A stretch of 64,000 bases of DNA from assembly GCA_027533185.1 (NCBI GenBank), contig JAPZTS010000023.1, forward strand, positions 1-64,000, given 5' to 3'. Below are positions 35,777 to 49,624 of the stretch, piece after piece (position 1 is the stretch's first letter; each line of letters begins with the position of its first letter). Origin of the DNA: Leptospira sp. (GTDB lineage Bacteria; Spirochaetota; Leptospiria; Leptospirales; Leptospiraceae). Position numbers and translations under genes: made by a program. The notes under the pieces are model-generated. The model saw only the letters and a program-made list of their open reading frames with translations. It searched no databases and had not been told where the DNA came from.

Positions 35777-36331
35777 GTGAGCGAGTCATCAGATAAAAAA
35801 TGGTATGTGCTGCAAACCTATTCAGGTCACGAGAATAAGGTAAAGCTCAATATCGAAAAGATGGTCCAGCAGCAAAAGCTTGAGGAACATGTTTTTTCCG
35901 TGAAAATCCCTTCGATGGACGTTGCCGAGATGAAAAACGGCAAGAAGAAGGTCACAAAGAAAAAGTTAATGCCTGGTTATGTTCTCGTTGAGATGAATAT
36001 GACCGATGATTTGCGTTTTAAGATCCAGAGTCTCCCTTCTGTATCCACCTTTGTTGGTGGGCAGGGTAAGGGACCGGAGCCACTTTCACTAGATGAAATC
36101 AAAAATCTGTTTAGTGATGTGGGCAGTGTAGAATCGGAAGAAGTGGCAAGGCCACGTTTCCTCTTTAAAGTAGGGGAAACATTAAAAATCATCGATGGGC
36201 CGTTTGCAAATTTCAGCGGTCTTGTGGATGAGATTTTTCCTGACAAAGGGCGTCTTCGCGTTCGGGTAGAGATCTTTGGAAGATCTACCCCTGTTGAACT
36301 CGATTACCTGCAGGTAAAATCAGAACAATAG
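35777..36331 (+). CDS. nusG: Transcription termination/antitermination protein NusG
   Basis: A 184-residue NusG with a GTG start after a strong AGGTAGGA site. The N-terminal NGN domain has WYVLQTYSGHENKVKLNIE and the C-terminal KOW domain has IIDGPFANFSGLVDEIFPDKG. It binds RNA polymerase, supports elongation and links to Rho or ribosomal protein S10. It is 12 bp after secE and 36 bp before rplK. Confidence 0.97.
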   Translation: MSESSDKKWYVLQTYSGHENKVKLNIEKMVQQQKLEEHVFSVKIPSMDVAEMKNGKKKVTKKKLMPGYVLVEMNMTDDLRFKIQSLPSVSTFVGGQGKGPEPLSLDEIKNLFSDVGSVESEEVARPRFLFKVGETLKIIDGPFANFSGLVDEIFPDKGRLRVRVEIFGRSTPVELDYLQVKSEQ

Positions 36332-36367
36332 AACTTGTATACGATTGGTTAAGGAATTTCAAAAGAG

Positions 36368-36796
36368 ATGGCAGCAAAAAAAGTTGTAAAACAAATCAAA
36401 CTCCAAGTGGAAGCAGGAAAAGCGAACCCAGCTCCACCAGTCGGACCAGCACTCGGACAGGCTGGTTTGAATATCATGGAATTTTGTAAACAGTTCAATG
36501 AGCGTACAAAAAATCAGATGGGTCTTAAACTCCCAGTTGTGATTACAGTTTTTTCTGACCGTAGTTTTACTTTTGTTACAAAATCTCCTCCAGCGGCACT
36601 TCTAGTCATGAAGGCTTTAGGTCTGCAGGGTGGTTCAGCTACGCCTCACGTGACGAAGGTGGGAACCATCAAACGTGCGCAACTTGAAGAAATAGCTAAA
36701 ACAAAAATGGAAGACCTCAATGCGAATGATATGGATGCAGCTGTGAAAATCATTGCTGGAACATGCCGTTCCATGGGTGTAAACGTCGAACTTTAA
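36368..36796 (+). CDS. rplK: 50S ribosomal protein L11
   Basis: A 142-residue L11. It has the [20 protein letters not shown] motif and a C-terminal RNA-binding domain with [11 protein letters not shown]. It binds the 23S GTPase-associated centre. It opens the rplK-rplA-rplJ-rplL series; length and order are standard. Confidence 0.98.
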   Translation: MAAKKVVKQIKLQVEAGKANPAPPVGPALGQAGLNIMEFCKQFNERTKNQMGLKLPVVITVFSDRSFTFVTKSPPAALLVMKALGLQGGSATPHVTKVGTIKRAQLEEIAKTKMEDLNANDMDAAVKIIAGTCRSMGVNVEL

Positions 36797-36818
36797 TTAG
36801 AATACGGGACCAAATAAG

Positions 36819-37511
36819 ATGAAACGCGGCAAAAAATACATCCAACTCAAAGAAAAAGTTGATCGAACTAAAATCTATTCTCTACCAGATGCAGTTGGTC
36901 TTGCAAAGGCAACTAGTTATTCCAAATTTGATGGAACTTTAGAGATTTCTACCAAAATCAATTATAAATCCCTTCAAAACGTAAGAGGAACAATCTCTCT
37001 TCCACACGGAACTGGGAAGACGATTAAGGTTCTTGTTTTCTGTAAAGGAGACAAACAAAACGAAGCAAGAGAGGCGGGAGCTGATTTTGTAGGTGATATG
37101 GACTTAATTGAAAAGGTTTCTGGTGGTTGGACTGATTTTGATGCCTGCGTTGCGACTCCAGATATGATGAAAGAAGTTGGCAAGCTTGGACCTGTTCTTG
37201 GTAGAAAAGGTCTTATGCCAAAGCCAAAAGCAGGAACAGTGACGACAGATGTTTCAAAAGCTGTAAAGGAACTGAAGGCTGGACGTATTGAATACCGGCC
37301 TGACAAAGGTGGAGTCGTTCATTTAGGCGTTGGCAAATGTTCGTTTTCGGATGACAAACTGGGTGAAAATATCAATGCAGTCGTTGCAGCTCTGATGAAA
37401 GATAAACCTTCTGATGCAAAAGGTGACTATCTCAAGTCTTTCTCCATTTCTGCGACAATGGGTGTCGGTGTAAAAGTTGATATCAAAGAATTAGTAAACG
37501 CTAATATTTAA
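36819..37511 (+). CDS. rplA: 50S ribosomal protein L1
   Basis: A 230-residue L1 of normal length, with [20 protein letters not shown] as the family signature. It forms the L1 stalk that helps eject tRNA from the E site, and in many bacteria it represses its own mRNA. It lies 22 bp after rplK. Confidence 0.98.
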   Translation: MKRGKKYIQLKEKVDRTKIYSLPDAVGLAKATSYSKFDGTLEISTKINYKSLQNVRGTISLPHGTGKTIKVLVFCKGDKQNEAREAGADFVGDMDLIEKVSGGWTDFDACVATPDMMKEVGKLGPVLGRKGLMPKPKAGTVTTDVSKAVKELKAGRIEYRPDKGGVVHLGVGKCSFSDDKLGENINAVVAALMKDKPSDAKGDYLKSFSISATMGVGVKVDIKELVNANI

Positions 37512-37522
37512 AGAGAATAACA

Positions 37523-38053
37523 ATGGCAAATGCACAAAAAGTAGAAGCGGTTTTAGAATTAAAAACCAGATTAGAAAAAAGACCTAATTTTATCTTGGCA
37601 TCTTACAGTGGGCTTACCGTAGAAGATCTTTCTTCGTTAAGAGCTAAATTGCGCAAAGAAGGGAGCGAACTTAAAGTTATCAAAAACAATCTGTTCTTGA
37701 GAGCTTTGAAAGAGTCTACAGCCCACAAAGACAACGCCATCGATTTTGGTGATGTCTATAAGGGGCCGCTTGCAGCTATTTTTTCTGCAGATGCACTTCC
37801 TGCTGTTGCAAAGGTTTGTAAAGACTTCGCAAAGGATAAAAAAGAACTCGTTGTCAAGACCGGTTATATGGATGGGCAGGTTCTCGACCAAAACAATGTC
37901 GAAGCGATTGCAGGACTTCCTTCTAAGCCGGAACTTTTGGCCCAAATCGCAAGAGGTCTCAATGCTCCGTCCACGCAGATTGCATCGGGTATCAATCAAA
38001 TCATGGCAAGTCTTGCACGTGCCATCAATGCCGTTGGTGAAAAAAACGGTTAA
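37523..38053 (+). CDS. rplJ: 50S ribosomal protein L10
   Basis: A 176-residue L10. The N-terminal part has [19 protein letters not shown] and [12 protein letters not shown]; the C-terminal helix binds L7/L12 dimers. It is the base of the ribosomal stalk. It begins 11 bp after rplA, with no long leader for the classical L10 autoregulatory site. Confidence 0.97.
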   Translation: MANAQKVEAVLELKTRLEKRPNFILASYSGLTVEDLSSLRAKLRKEGSELKVIKNNLFLRALKESTAHKDNAIDFGDVYKGPLAAIFSADALPAVAKVCKDFAKDKKELVVKTGYMDGQVLDQNNVEAIAGLPSKPELLAQIARGLNAPSTQIASGINQIMASLARAINAVGEKNG

Positions 38054-38093
38054 TTTAAGTAATCATAGAGATTAGTAGAGTAAGGAGAATAAG

Positions 38094-38477
38094 ATGGCTG
38101 TTGACGCGCTATTAGAACAAATTGGTGGTCTTACACTAGTTCAGGCTGCTGAACTTGTGAAAAAGATGGAAGAAAAATTCGGGATTTCTGCTGCGGCACC
38201 TGTTGCGGTTGCTGCGGTTGCTGGTGCGGGTGGCGGAGCTGCTGCTGCAGAAGAGCCTGCAACTTTTAACGTGATCTTGAAGGCTCATGGTGACAAGAAG
38301 ATCGATGTAATCAAACTCGTTCGTGAAATCACTGGACTTGGTTTAGCAGATGCAAAAACTCTTGTAGAAGCTGGTGGAAAATCAGTGAAAGAAGGGGTTT
38401 CTAAAGATGAAGCTGCTGACATTAAGAAAAAACTCGAAGGTGCTGGGGCTCAAGTAGAAGTTGCTGCTGCCGGTTAA
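38094..38477 (+). CDS. rplL: 50S ribosomal protein L7/L12
   Basis: A 127-residue stalk protein. An N-terminal dimerisation domain is followed by an Ala/Gly-rich hinge (about residues 38-57) and a C-terminal factor-binding domain with [20 protein letters not shown]. It recruits translation GTPases. A hairpin lies between it and rpoB, suggesting partial termination. Confidence 0.98.
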   Translation: MAVDALLEQIGGLTLVQAAELVKKMEEKFGISAAAPVAVAAVAGAGGGAAAAEEPATFNVILKAHGDKKIDVIKLVREITGLGLADAKTLVEAGGKSVKEGVSKDEAADIKKKLEGAGAQVEVAAAG

Positions 38478-38513
38478 ACGGTTTTACGCAGGGTCTTATA
38501 CCCCCTTTCTTCA

Positions 38514-38567
38514 AAATGATAGAGGCAGGGACGCCGAAGGCTTCCCCACCTCTATTTTGTCATTTTT
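38514..38567 (+). terminator. Terminator/attenuator hairpin between rplL and rpoB
   Basis: The stem is TAGAGG (38520-38525) with CCTCTA (38549-38554), GGGA with TCCC inside it, and GCC/GGC around a GAA loop. TTTTG and then a T5 run follow. It sits in the 131-bp gap before rpoB, where many bacteria attenuate transcription so that polymerase genes are read less than stalk proteins. Read-through is expected, since no clear promoter is seen before rpoB. Confidence 0.75.
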
Positions 38568-38608
38568 AATTATATCCATAAACTTGTCGTCTCTAGGGAG
38601 AGTGTTCC

Positions 38609-41600
38609 ATGCATACCCGAATGCAAATTAGAAACCGGGTAAATTTCGGTAAAATTACCGACCTCAATTTACTTCCCAATCTTATCTATGTTCAGAAAAA
38701 ATCCTTCGATTGGTTTCTCCAATCAGAAGTAAAAGACCCAACCAAACGAGCTAACCAAGGTTTGGAGGCGGTTTTTAGGGAATCTTTCCCAATAGAGTCG
38801 CCAAATAATGATATGGTGATGGAATACGGTCACTACATCTTGGGCGAACTCAAAAGGAACCCGCAAGAGTGTAAAGACACAGACTCTTCCTACGCAGTTC
38901 CTCTCAAGGCTGTGATTCGACTTATCATCAAAGACACTGGGGAGATCAGGGAACAAGTTGTCTATATGGGCGATTTACCCATTATGACCGACCATGGTAC
39001 TTTTATCATCAATGGTGCGGAGCGGGTTGTCGTAAGCCAGCTCCACCGTTCTCCTGGTATTTTCTTTTCTTATGACCAACTACGAGATACTTTCAGTGCT
39101 CGTGTGATTCCTTACCGGGGTTCTTGGTTGGAATTCGAAATGGACAACAAAGGAATTCTTGTAGCTAAAATCGACCGAAAGAAAAAATTCCCAGCAACTT
39201 TACTTGTAAAAGCAATGGGTATGGGAACGAACGAGGAAGTCTTACGTTTGTTCTACGGTTCTACAAAGATGAAAATCGCAGGTGCCAATCCAAAAGACCT
39301 GAAACGACTCATTGGCCGAAGAACCATTGCGGATATCATCAATATGGAAACGGGTGAGGTTATGCTCGATGCCGGATCCAAAATCAATGAGGACAATATT
39401 TCGATCCTTCGTGAAATGAAGGTAAAGGAAGTGGACGTCATTGAATTCCCGAAGGGAAAAGATAACCCAGTACTCATCAACTGTTTGGAAAAAGATGCGG
39501 TAAACGATTACGAAGATGCAGTCAAAAAATTCCATACAATCATGCGACCCGGTGAACCATCGACGATTGAGAACGCCGAAGCGGAACTCAAACGTCTTTT
39601 TTTCTCGCCTAAGACCTTCGATTTGGGTGTAGTAGGTCGTTATAAAATCAATAGCAAATTCGAATTCAACAATCCTAAAGACTTTGCAAAGGCCGAAGAC
39701 CGAGTTCTCAGAAAAGAAGACATCATTGAAACTGTTCGTTACCTTGTGATGCTCATGTCTGAGGCAGAAAACTACTACCCAGATGATATTGACCACTTGG
39801 GAAATAGACGGATTCGATCCGTCGGAGAGTTAATCGCAAACCAATTGAAACTTGGTTTCTCTCGCGTTGAGCGAGTGATTAAAGAACGGATGACGGTTCA
39901 GGAGCCTGAACAACAAACTCCGCAGCTTCTCATTTCCATCAAACCTATCACTGCTGTCATCAATGAATTTTTTGGTTCCTCTCAACTGTCTCAGTTTATG
40001 GACCAAACGAACCCACTTGCTGAACTTACCCACAAACGTAGGTTAAACGCACTTGGGCCTGGGGGACTATCACGCGATCGTGCTGGGTTTGAAGTCCGTG
40101 ACGTTCACTATTCTCACTACGGTCGTATGTGTCCGATTGAAACTCCGGAAGGTCCAAACATCGGTCTTATCCTGTCCATGTCTAGTTTTGCACGAGTAAA
40201 CGATTATGGATTTTTAGAAACTCCCTACCGACTTGTGAAGAACGGAAAGGTTCAAAAGCAAGTCGAGTATCTCACTGCAGACAAAGAAGAATACCACTAC
40301 ATGGCTGTATCTAGTTCTGAAGTTGATGATAAAGGCGAATTCCAATCCAAACTCATTTCGACAAGACACAGAGGGGATTTCCCATTCAGAAGTCCTAACG
40401 AGATCCAGTATATGGATTTAACACCTCTCCAAGTTGTATCTGTCTCTACGGCTCTCATTCCCTTTTTGGAGCATGATGATGCAAACCGGGCACTTATGGG
40501 TTCGAACATGCAACGCCAAGCGGTTCCTCTTCTTACCGACGAAGCTCCGTTTGTGGGCACTGGTATGGAGTCTAGAGCTGCTTACGACGCAGGTGTTTGT
40601 ATTGTAGCTAAAAAAGATGGTGTAGTTTGGAAAGTGGATGCATCTGGAGTTTGGGTAAAAGAAGATCAATCCAAAGAAGTTGTTCACTACCCACTCATTA
40701 AATTTAAAAAGACCAACCAAGGAACTTGTTTCAACCAAAAGCCAAACGTGTCTATGTTGCACACAGTTGGTGGTGGAAAGGTATCTAAAGTCGGAAAAGA
40801 CAGAATTGAAATCACAGCATCCAATGGAGAAAAAGAAATTCTCGACCTCGTTTTAAATGACGATATTTCTTTTGTATCCGTCGTAAAAGAGGGCCAAGAA
40901 GTTGGAAATGGGCAGGCCGTTGCAGGTCAAGTGATCAAAGGTGAAAAACTCGGTGAGTTTGGAGCCATTCTGCAAAAGGGAACGGTTCTTGCGAACGGGC
41001 CATCGACTGATTCTGGTTACCTGGCACTTGGGCGAAACGTTCTTGTTGCTTTTATGCCATGGGAAGGTTACAACTTTGAGGATGCGATTCTCCTTAGCGA
41101 ACGAATCATCAAAGAAGATGTTTTTTCTTCCATCCATATTGAAGAATTTGAAATCCAAGCTCGGGAAACAAAACTCGGCCAGGAGCAGATTACACGTGAT
41201 ATCCCTAATCTTTCGGACAAAGCATTCCGAGATTTGGATGAGTCTGGTGTGATCCGAATTGGTGCGGAAGTGAAACCAGGTGATATTCTGGTTGGTATGG
41301 TTACACCAAAAGGTGAAACCGACCTAACTCCTGAATACAAACTCTTACACTCGATCTTCGGAGAGAAGGCAAAAGAAGTTAGAGATTCTTCTCTTCGTAT
41401 GCCAAATGGATTCGAAGGAACTGTTATTGATATCAAACGCTTCTCTAGAGACAACGGCGACGAACTAGGCGCAGGTGTAGAGGAGATGGTGAAGGTTTAC
41501 GTGGCAAGAAAACGTAAACTTCTTGTTGGTGATAAAATGGCGGGACGACACGGAAACAAGGGTGTTGTCGCAAGGATTATGGCTCAAGAAGATATGCCAT

Positions 41601-42295
41601 ACCTCGAAGACGGAACTCCTGTTGACATCGTATTAAACCCATTAGGTGTACCTTCCAGGATGAATCTTGGGCAGATTTTAGAAACCCAACTTGGTTTTGC
41701 TGCTAAAAAATTGGGAATCAACTTTGAAACCCCTGTTTTCGATGGAGCATCTGAGGAAGATATCCAAGCATATTGCCAAAAAGCTGGTTTACCTTCCAGC
41801 AGCAAATTTAAGTTATTTGACGGACGAACTGGTGAATCCTTCATCAACCCGGTGTTCTGTGGATACATCTATATGTTGAAGCTCGCTCACTTGGTAGATG
41901 ATAAGATCCATGCACGTTCTACTGGACCTTACTCTCTTGTAACTCAGCAACCACTCGGTGGAAAGGCTCAGTTTGGGGGACAAAGACTTGGAGAGATGGA
42001 AGTTTGGGCTTTGGAAGCATATGGCGCTTCTCATACCCTTCAAGAACTTCTTACAATCAAGTCGGATGATATGTTGGGTCGAGCAAGAATTTATGAAGCC
42101 ATAGTCAAAGGAATCCACTCGATCAAGCCGGGAATTCCTGAGTCCTTTAACGTTCTTGTTCAAGAACTAAGAGGTCTTGCGCTGGATATCATCATCAAAG
42201 ACTCCGAAGGATTGGAAGTGGATATTTCTGACTACGAAGATGAATTCTCGAAAAACAAAAAGAAAATCAAATTCGAGACCATTGAAAACGTGTAG
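38609..42295 (+). CDS. rpoB: DNA-directed RNA polymerase subunit beta
   Basis: A 1228-residue beta subunit. The start ATG follows an AGGGAGAG site. The rifampicin-binding cluster [19 protein letters not shown] (about 455-473) and [12 protein letters not shown] are clear. The residue equivalent to E. coli Ser531 is Asn480, a change linked to rifampicin resistance. Downstream motifs [14 protein letters not shown] and [14 protein letters not shown] are intact. It forms the polymerase catalytic core with beta-prime, whose gene begins 14 bp later. Confidence 0.99.
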   Translation: MHTRMQIRNRVNFGKITDLNLLPNLIYVQKKSFDWFLQSEVKDPTKRANQGLEAVFRESFPIESPNNDMVMEYGHYILGELKRNPQECKDTDSSYAVPLKAVIRLIIKDTGEIREQVVYMGDLPIMTDHGTFIINGAERVVVSQLHRSPGIFFSYDQLRDTFSARVIPYRGSWLEFEMDNKGILVAKIDRKKKFPATLLVKAMGMGTNEEVLRLFYGSTKMKIAGANPKDLKRLIGRRTIADIINMETGEVMLDAGSKINEDNISILREMKVKEVDVIEFPKGKDNPVLINCLEKDAVNDYEDAVKKFHTIMRPGEPSTIENAEAELKRLFFSPKTFDLGVVGRYKINSKFEFNNPKDFAKAEDRVLRKEDIIETVRYLVMLMSEAENYYPDDIDHLGNRRIRSVGELIANQLKLGFSRVERVIKERMTVQEPEQQTPQLLISIKPITAVINEFFGSSQLSQFMDQTNPLAELTHKRRLNALGPGGLSRDRAGFEVRDVHYSHYGRMCPIETPEGPNIGLILSMSSFARVNDYGFLETPYRLVKNGKVQKQVEYLTADKEEYHYMAVSSSEVDDKGEFQSKLISTRHRGDFPFRSPNEIQYMDLTPLQVVSVSTALIPFLEHDDANRALMGSNMQRQAVPLLTDEAPFVGTGMESRAAYDAGVCIVAKKDGVVWKVDASGVWVKEDQSKEVVHYPLIKFKKTNQGTCFNQKPNVSMLHTVGGGKVSKVGKDRIEITASNGEKEILDLVLNDDISFVSVVKEGQEVGNGQAVAGQVIKGEKLGEFGAILQKGTVLANGPSTDSGYLALGRNVLVAFMPWEGYNFEDAILLSERIIKEDVFSSIHIEEFEIQARETKLGQEQITRDIPNLSDKAFRDLDESGVIRIGAEVKPGDILVGMVTPKGETDLTPEYKLLHSIFGEKAKEVRDSSLRMPNGFEGTVIDIKRFSRDNGDELGAGVEEMVKVYVARKRKLLVGDKMAGRHGNKGVVARIMAQEDMPYLEDGTPVDIVLNPLGVPSRMNLGQILETQLGFAAKKLGINFETPVFDGASEEDIQAYCQKAGLPSSSKFKLFDGRTGESFINPVFCGYIYMLKLAHLVDDKIHARSTGPYSLVTQQPLGGKAQFGGQRLGEMEVWALEAYGASHTLQELLTIKSDDMLGRARIYEAIVKGIHSIKPGIPESFNVLVQELRGLALDIIIKDSEGLEVDISDYEDEFSKNKKKIKFETIENV

Positions 42296-42309
42296 GGAAG
42301 GGAAAAAGT

Positions 42310-46632
<4,323 letters not shown>

Positions 46633-46634
46633 AA

Positions 46635-46674
46635 AAACGGAGGCAACGATCCGTTTCTCAAACTGATTGTTGCC
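46635..46674 (+). promoter_or_regulatory. Two competing hairpins between rpoC and rpsL
   Basis: AAACGGA (46635-46641) can pair with TCCGTTT (46650-46656). Alternatively GGCAACGATC (46642-46651) can pair with GATTGTTGCC (46665-46674) using one G-U pair. The two stems share bases and exclude each other. Neither is followed by a good T run, so this is more likely an mRNA leader structure or processing site than a simple terminator. Confidence 0.4.
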
Positions 46675-46764
46675 AAAGACCTGTTTTCGTTTACAAAAAT
46701 ACCCCAACTGGAATTTTGGACGAAATCGCAATAATTTTAAAGAAGAGAACGAAGAAGGAATCGA

Positions 46765-47139
46765 ATGCCTACAATCAATCAGCTCATCCGAATTGGAAGA
46801 GAAGCACAGAAAAAAAGAACTAAATCACCTGCTCTAAAGGCTTGTCCACAAAGACGTGGAGTTTGCACAAGAGTAATGACCTTTACACCAAAAAAACCAA
46901 ACTCTGCCTTAAGAAAGGTAGCTCGGGTTCGACTTACAACCGGAATTGAAGTCACAGCCTACATCCCTGGTGAAGGCCACAATTTGCAAGAGCACAACGT
47001 AGTTCTCATACGTGGTGGAAGGGTAAAAGATTTACCTGGGGTTCGTTACCACATCATTCGCGGTACACTGGATACACTTGGTGTTGATAAACGTCGTAAA
47101 GGACGATCTAAATACGGCGCGAAACGCCCTAAAGCATAA
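46765..47139 (+). CDS. rpsL: 30S ribosomal protein S12
   Basis: A 124-residue S12. [14 protein letters not shown] and [13 protein letters not shown] are present, with the Lys residues that are changed in streptomycin-resistant mutants still Lys. It controls decoding accuracy at the A site. It starts the str-type series. Confidence 0.98.
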   Translation: MPTINQLIRIGREAQKKRTKSPALKACPQRRGVCTRVMTFTPKKPNSALRKVARVRLTTGIEVTAYIPGEGHNLQEHNVVLIRGGRVKDLPGVRYHIIRGTLDTLGVDKRRKGRSKYGAKRPKA

Positions 47140-47157
47140 TCGGAGTCTGAGGAAAGT

Positions 47158-47631
47158 ATGTCTAGAAGAAGAGGAAAAGTTGATCCACGCCCCATTGAAG
47201 GGGATCCAAAGTACAACGACAAGGTTATCTCTAAATTCATCAACTGCCTAATGGTAGATGGAAAGAAAAGTGTCGCTGAAGCTGTGTTTTACGATGCATT
47301 AGAAGTAATTCAAAAGAAAACTGGTCAAGATCCATACCAAGTTTTCCAGGAAGCATTGGAAAATGCTAAACCTCAAGTTGAGGTAAAGTCTCGTCGAGTG
47401 GGTGGGGTGACCTATCAAGTTCCTATCGAAGTTCGTCCAGAAAGACGACTTGCTCTTGGCATAAGATGGCTTATTCGCTATAGCCGAGATAGAAATGAAA
47501 AATCTATGAAAAACAAATTGGCTGCAGAATTTATGGAAGCCCAAAAAGGTACTGGATCTGCAATTAAGAAGAAAGAAGATATCAGAAAGATGGCGGATGC
47601 TAACAAGGCATTCTCTCACTACCGCTGGTAG
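47158..47631 (+). CDS. rpsG: 30S ribosomal protein S7
   Basis: A 157-residue S7 of normal length beginning MSRRRGKVDPRPIEGDPKY. It nucleates assembly of the 30S head and lies at the E site. A strong terminator follows 33 bp after its stop, which is unusual because str-operon genes are normally continuous here. Confidence 0.98.
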   Translation: MSRRRGKVDPRPIEGDPKYNDKVISKFINCLMVDGKKSVAEAVFYDALEVIQKKTGQDPYQVFQEALENAKPQVEVKSRRVGGVTYQVPIEVRPERRLALGIRWLIRYSRDRNEKSMKNKLAAEFMEAQKGTGSAIKKKEDIRKMADANKAFSHYRW

Positions 47632-47664
47632 ATTTTTTTAGCATTCGATTTTTAAAATTTTGGA

Positions 47665-47694
47665 AGCCAGGTAATCGCCTGGCTTTTTGTTTTT
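47665..47694 (+). terminator. Rho-independent terminator after rpsG
   Basis: AGCCAGG (47665-47671) pairs perfectly with CCTGGCT (47678-47684) around a six-base loop. T5-G-T5 follows directly. It is a textbook intrinsic terminator. The next start codon (47695) begins at the last T of the tract, so downstream translation depends on read-through or on a promoter inside or before the hairpin. Confidence 0.9.
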
Positions 47695-49575
47695 ATGAAC
47701 TATAGAACCGTTGGAATATTTGCACATATTGATTCCGGGAAAACAACCCTCACGGAACGAATATTATATGAAGCGGGTAAAATTTCTGCTATAGGAAGTA
47801 TCGAAGACGGAACAACTGAATCCGACCAGTTGAAAGAAGAGATCGAACGAGGAATATCGATTCGAAGTACCTTTCATTCCCTTAAATGGAAGTCTCCCTT
47901 TGGAGAGATCCATTTGCAAATTATAGATACGCCTGGTCATATCGACTTTAGAAATCAGGTCACGGATCTTTTGCCTTCCATAGATATCGCAATTTTAGTT
48001 TTAGATGGGGGAAGTCCAGTCCAATCACAAGCAAGACTTGTGTTAGAGGAATTAAAACAAGCAAAACTACCTGTTCTTGTATTTATCAACAAACTCGATC
48101 GGTTTAGAGAAGACTACTTAGATACCTTGGTATCTCTTGAATCTATCCTGGGAGTCCCCGCAAGTGAACTTTTTCAAAGGTCAAATGGTGATACTTGGGA
48201 TTATTTTTTAAGTAAACCCGATCTCTTTTCCAGGCAGGTAATGGAATCCTTGTTTTACTGGAATGATGATTTTTTACTACAATCCTTAGAAAATCCAAAC
48301 CAATCTATCTCACTCGCCTTGGAAGGATTGAGATTAGGACCAAGTCATTCTACCATATATCCTGTGTATGGTGGTTCGGCTAAAACTGGGGAAGGAGTAA
48401 GGGAGCTTTTAGACCTTGTTTGTTTTGTAGAAAGTCGAATTCGACCCAAATCGAATGCAGATTTTACAATCCTTTCCCGTAGGGAAGATTCCGAGGTAGG
48501 AAAGTACTTTGTGTTGTATTCCCAAAGAAATATCCAAAACATAAACCTCCGACTTTTGGAGCCTGAAAATCTAACAGCGATTCTTAGAATTCAAAAAAGC
48601 CAACTAGTTCTCTTCCCGGTCGGCGAAGATCCGAATTACAATACTGACTCCTATCTACCAGGACAGGAATTGGTTTTGGAAGAAGGAGGCATTGGCCTTA
48701 AGATTGTATCTCTCCCAAAGGCAGAGGAGGAAGAAGCTGTATTTTCACCTTTCTCCATGACGCTGGAACCAGAGGAATCGCCGGATAAAGAATTTTGGTT
48801 ATGTCGCTTAAAAAATTTAGAATGGGAGGACCCTGGCTACAAGGTTGAAGTTTCCGAAGAGACTGGGCAAATGAACTTTCGTGGGCGAGGGGAGTTGCAT
48901 TTGGATGTGGGCGTTCGACGAATCCTTGAAAGTACCGAAAAAAAACTACAGATCAGTGTGATAAACATTGCCAAATTCGAGCGATTTAAAAAAATGTCTC
49001 ATAAGGTTGCCCTCGAGCATAGTGCCTTTGAAGACCAGAGGTCTAGTGGCACACTCATTGCAGTCCTGGAAGATACTGCCGATTTTTCGAAGCAAATTGC
49101 CTTCGAGGTAAGTCTCCCGGAAGAAGTAAAACATTTAGTTGAAACAGCTTTTGTAGAGTCCGCATTGCGCGGGTTTTACGAAAAGGAAGTTCTCGGACTC
49201 AAGTTAAGGGTTCTGGGTTACCATCCTCCAACAGAGGTTTCGGAATCCACCTTAACATTGTTAAAAGTCGCAGTAGTTGCGGGTGTTCGGGCAATGTTTC
49301 AAAATAACACCGAGTTGATTGGTCCCCTCACTGAAGTCGAGGTGGTGGTGGATGCCAGTCATTTGGGTGTAGTTCTTTCTGATCTGAATCGCCGCCACGC
49401 CAAGATAGTATCTATCGAGGAGGAGGTAGCGGGGAAGAGCCACTTAAAAGCCAATGCATCGGCGGAAAACATGCTTGGCTTTTCAGGGGCTCTTAGAAAC
49501 ATGACCAAAGGGATTGGCATTTCTTGGGAAAGGACTGCTTTTACCTCTGAATTTTATGCAGTTCTAAAGGAGTAA
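47695..49575 (+). CDS. EF-G-like translation GTPase (ribosomal-protection/TetM-like type)
   Basis: A 626-residue, five-domain EF-G relative, shorter than canonical EF-G (about 690-710). G1 is AHIDSGKTT (10-18), G3 DTPGH (78-82) and G4 NKLD (132-135). G2 reads RGISI, with Ser55 where EF-G has the switch I Thr. The GSIEDGTTESDQLKEEIERG region resembles TetM-type ribosomal-protection proteins. Domain III (RGELHLDVGVRRILE) and domain V (VVLSDLNRRHAKI) are recognisable. It holds the normal fusA position between rpsG and tuf. A house-keeping EF-G, an accessory ribosome rescue factor, or a protection protein are all possible; the first seems least likely given its divergence. No ribosome-binding site is visible at the start. 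Confidence 0.8.
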   Translation: MNYRTVGIFAHIDSGKTTLTERILYEAGKISAIGSIEDGTTESDQLKEEIERGISIRSTFHSLKWKSPFGEIHLQIIDTPGHIDFRNQVTDLLPSIDIAILVLDGGSPVQSQARLVLEELKQAKLPVLVFINKLDRFREDYLDTLVSLESILGVPASELFQRSNGDTWDYFLSKPDLFSRQVMESLFYWNDDFLLQSLENPNQSISLALEGLRLGPSHSTIYPVYGGSAKTGEGVRELLDLVCFVESRIRPKSNADFTILSRREDSEVGKYFVLYSQRNIQNINLRLLEPENLTAILRIQKSQLVLFPVGEDPNYNTDSYLPGQELVLEEGGIGLKIVSLPKAEEEEAVFSPFSMTLEPEESPDKEFWLCRLKNLEWEDPGYKVEVSEETGQMNFRGRGELHLDVGVRRILESTEKKLQISVINIAKFERFKKMSHKVALEHSAFEDQRSSGTLIAVLEDTADFSKQIAFEVSLPEEVKHLVETAFVESALRGFYEKEVLGLKLRVLGYHPPTEVSESTLTLLKVAVVAGVRAMFQNNTELIGPLTEVEVVVDASHLGVVLSDLNRRHAKIVSIEEEVAGKSHLKANASAENMLGFSGALRNMTKGIGISWERTAFTSEFYAVLKE

Positions 49576-49595
49576 AGAACCGAATATCGGGTCTT
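49575..49595 (+). promoter_or_regulatory. Small hairpin in the tuf leader
   Basis: AAGAACCGA (49575-49583) and TCGGGTCTT (49587-49595) can form a 9-bp stem with one mismatch and a three-base loop, immediately after the EF-G-like stop and 29 bp before tuf. No T run follows, so a leader or mRNA stability role is as likely as termination. Confidence 0.3.
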
Positions 49596-49624
49596 GCACC
49601 ACGATTGAGGAGTAGATTCTAACA

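Noticed and set aside
39242..39796. Long minus-strand frame (184 codons) opposite rpoB
   Set aside because: It is antisense to an essential conserved coding frame, and no known protein or start signal supports it.
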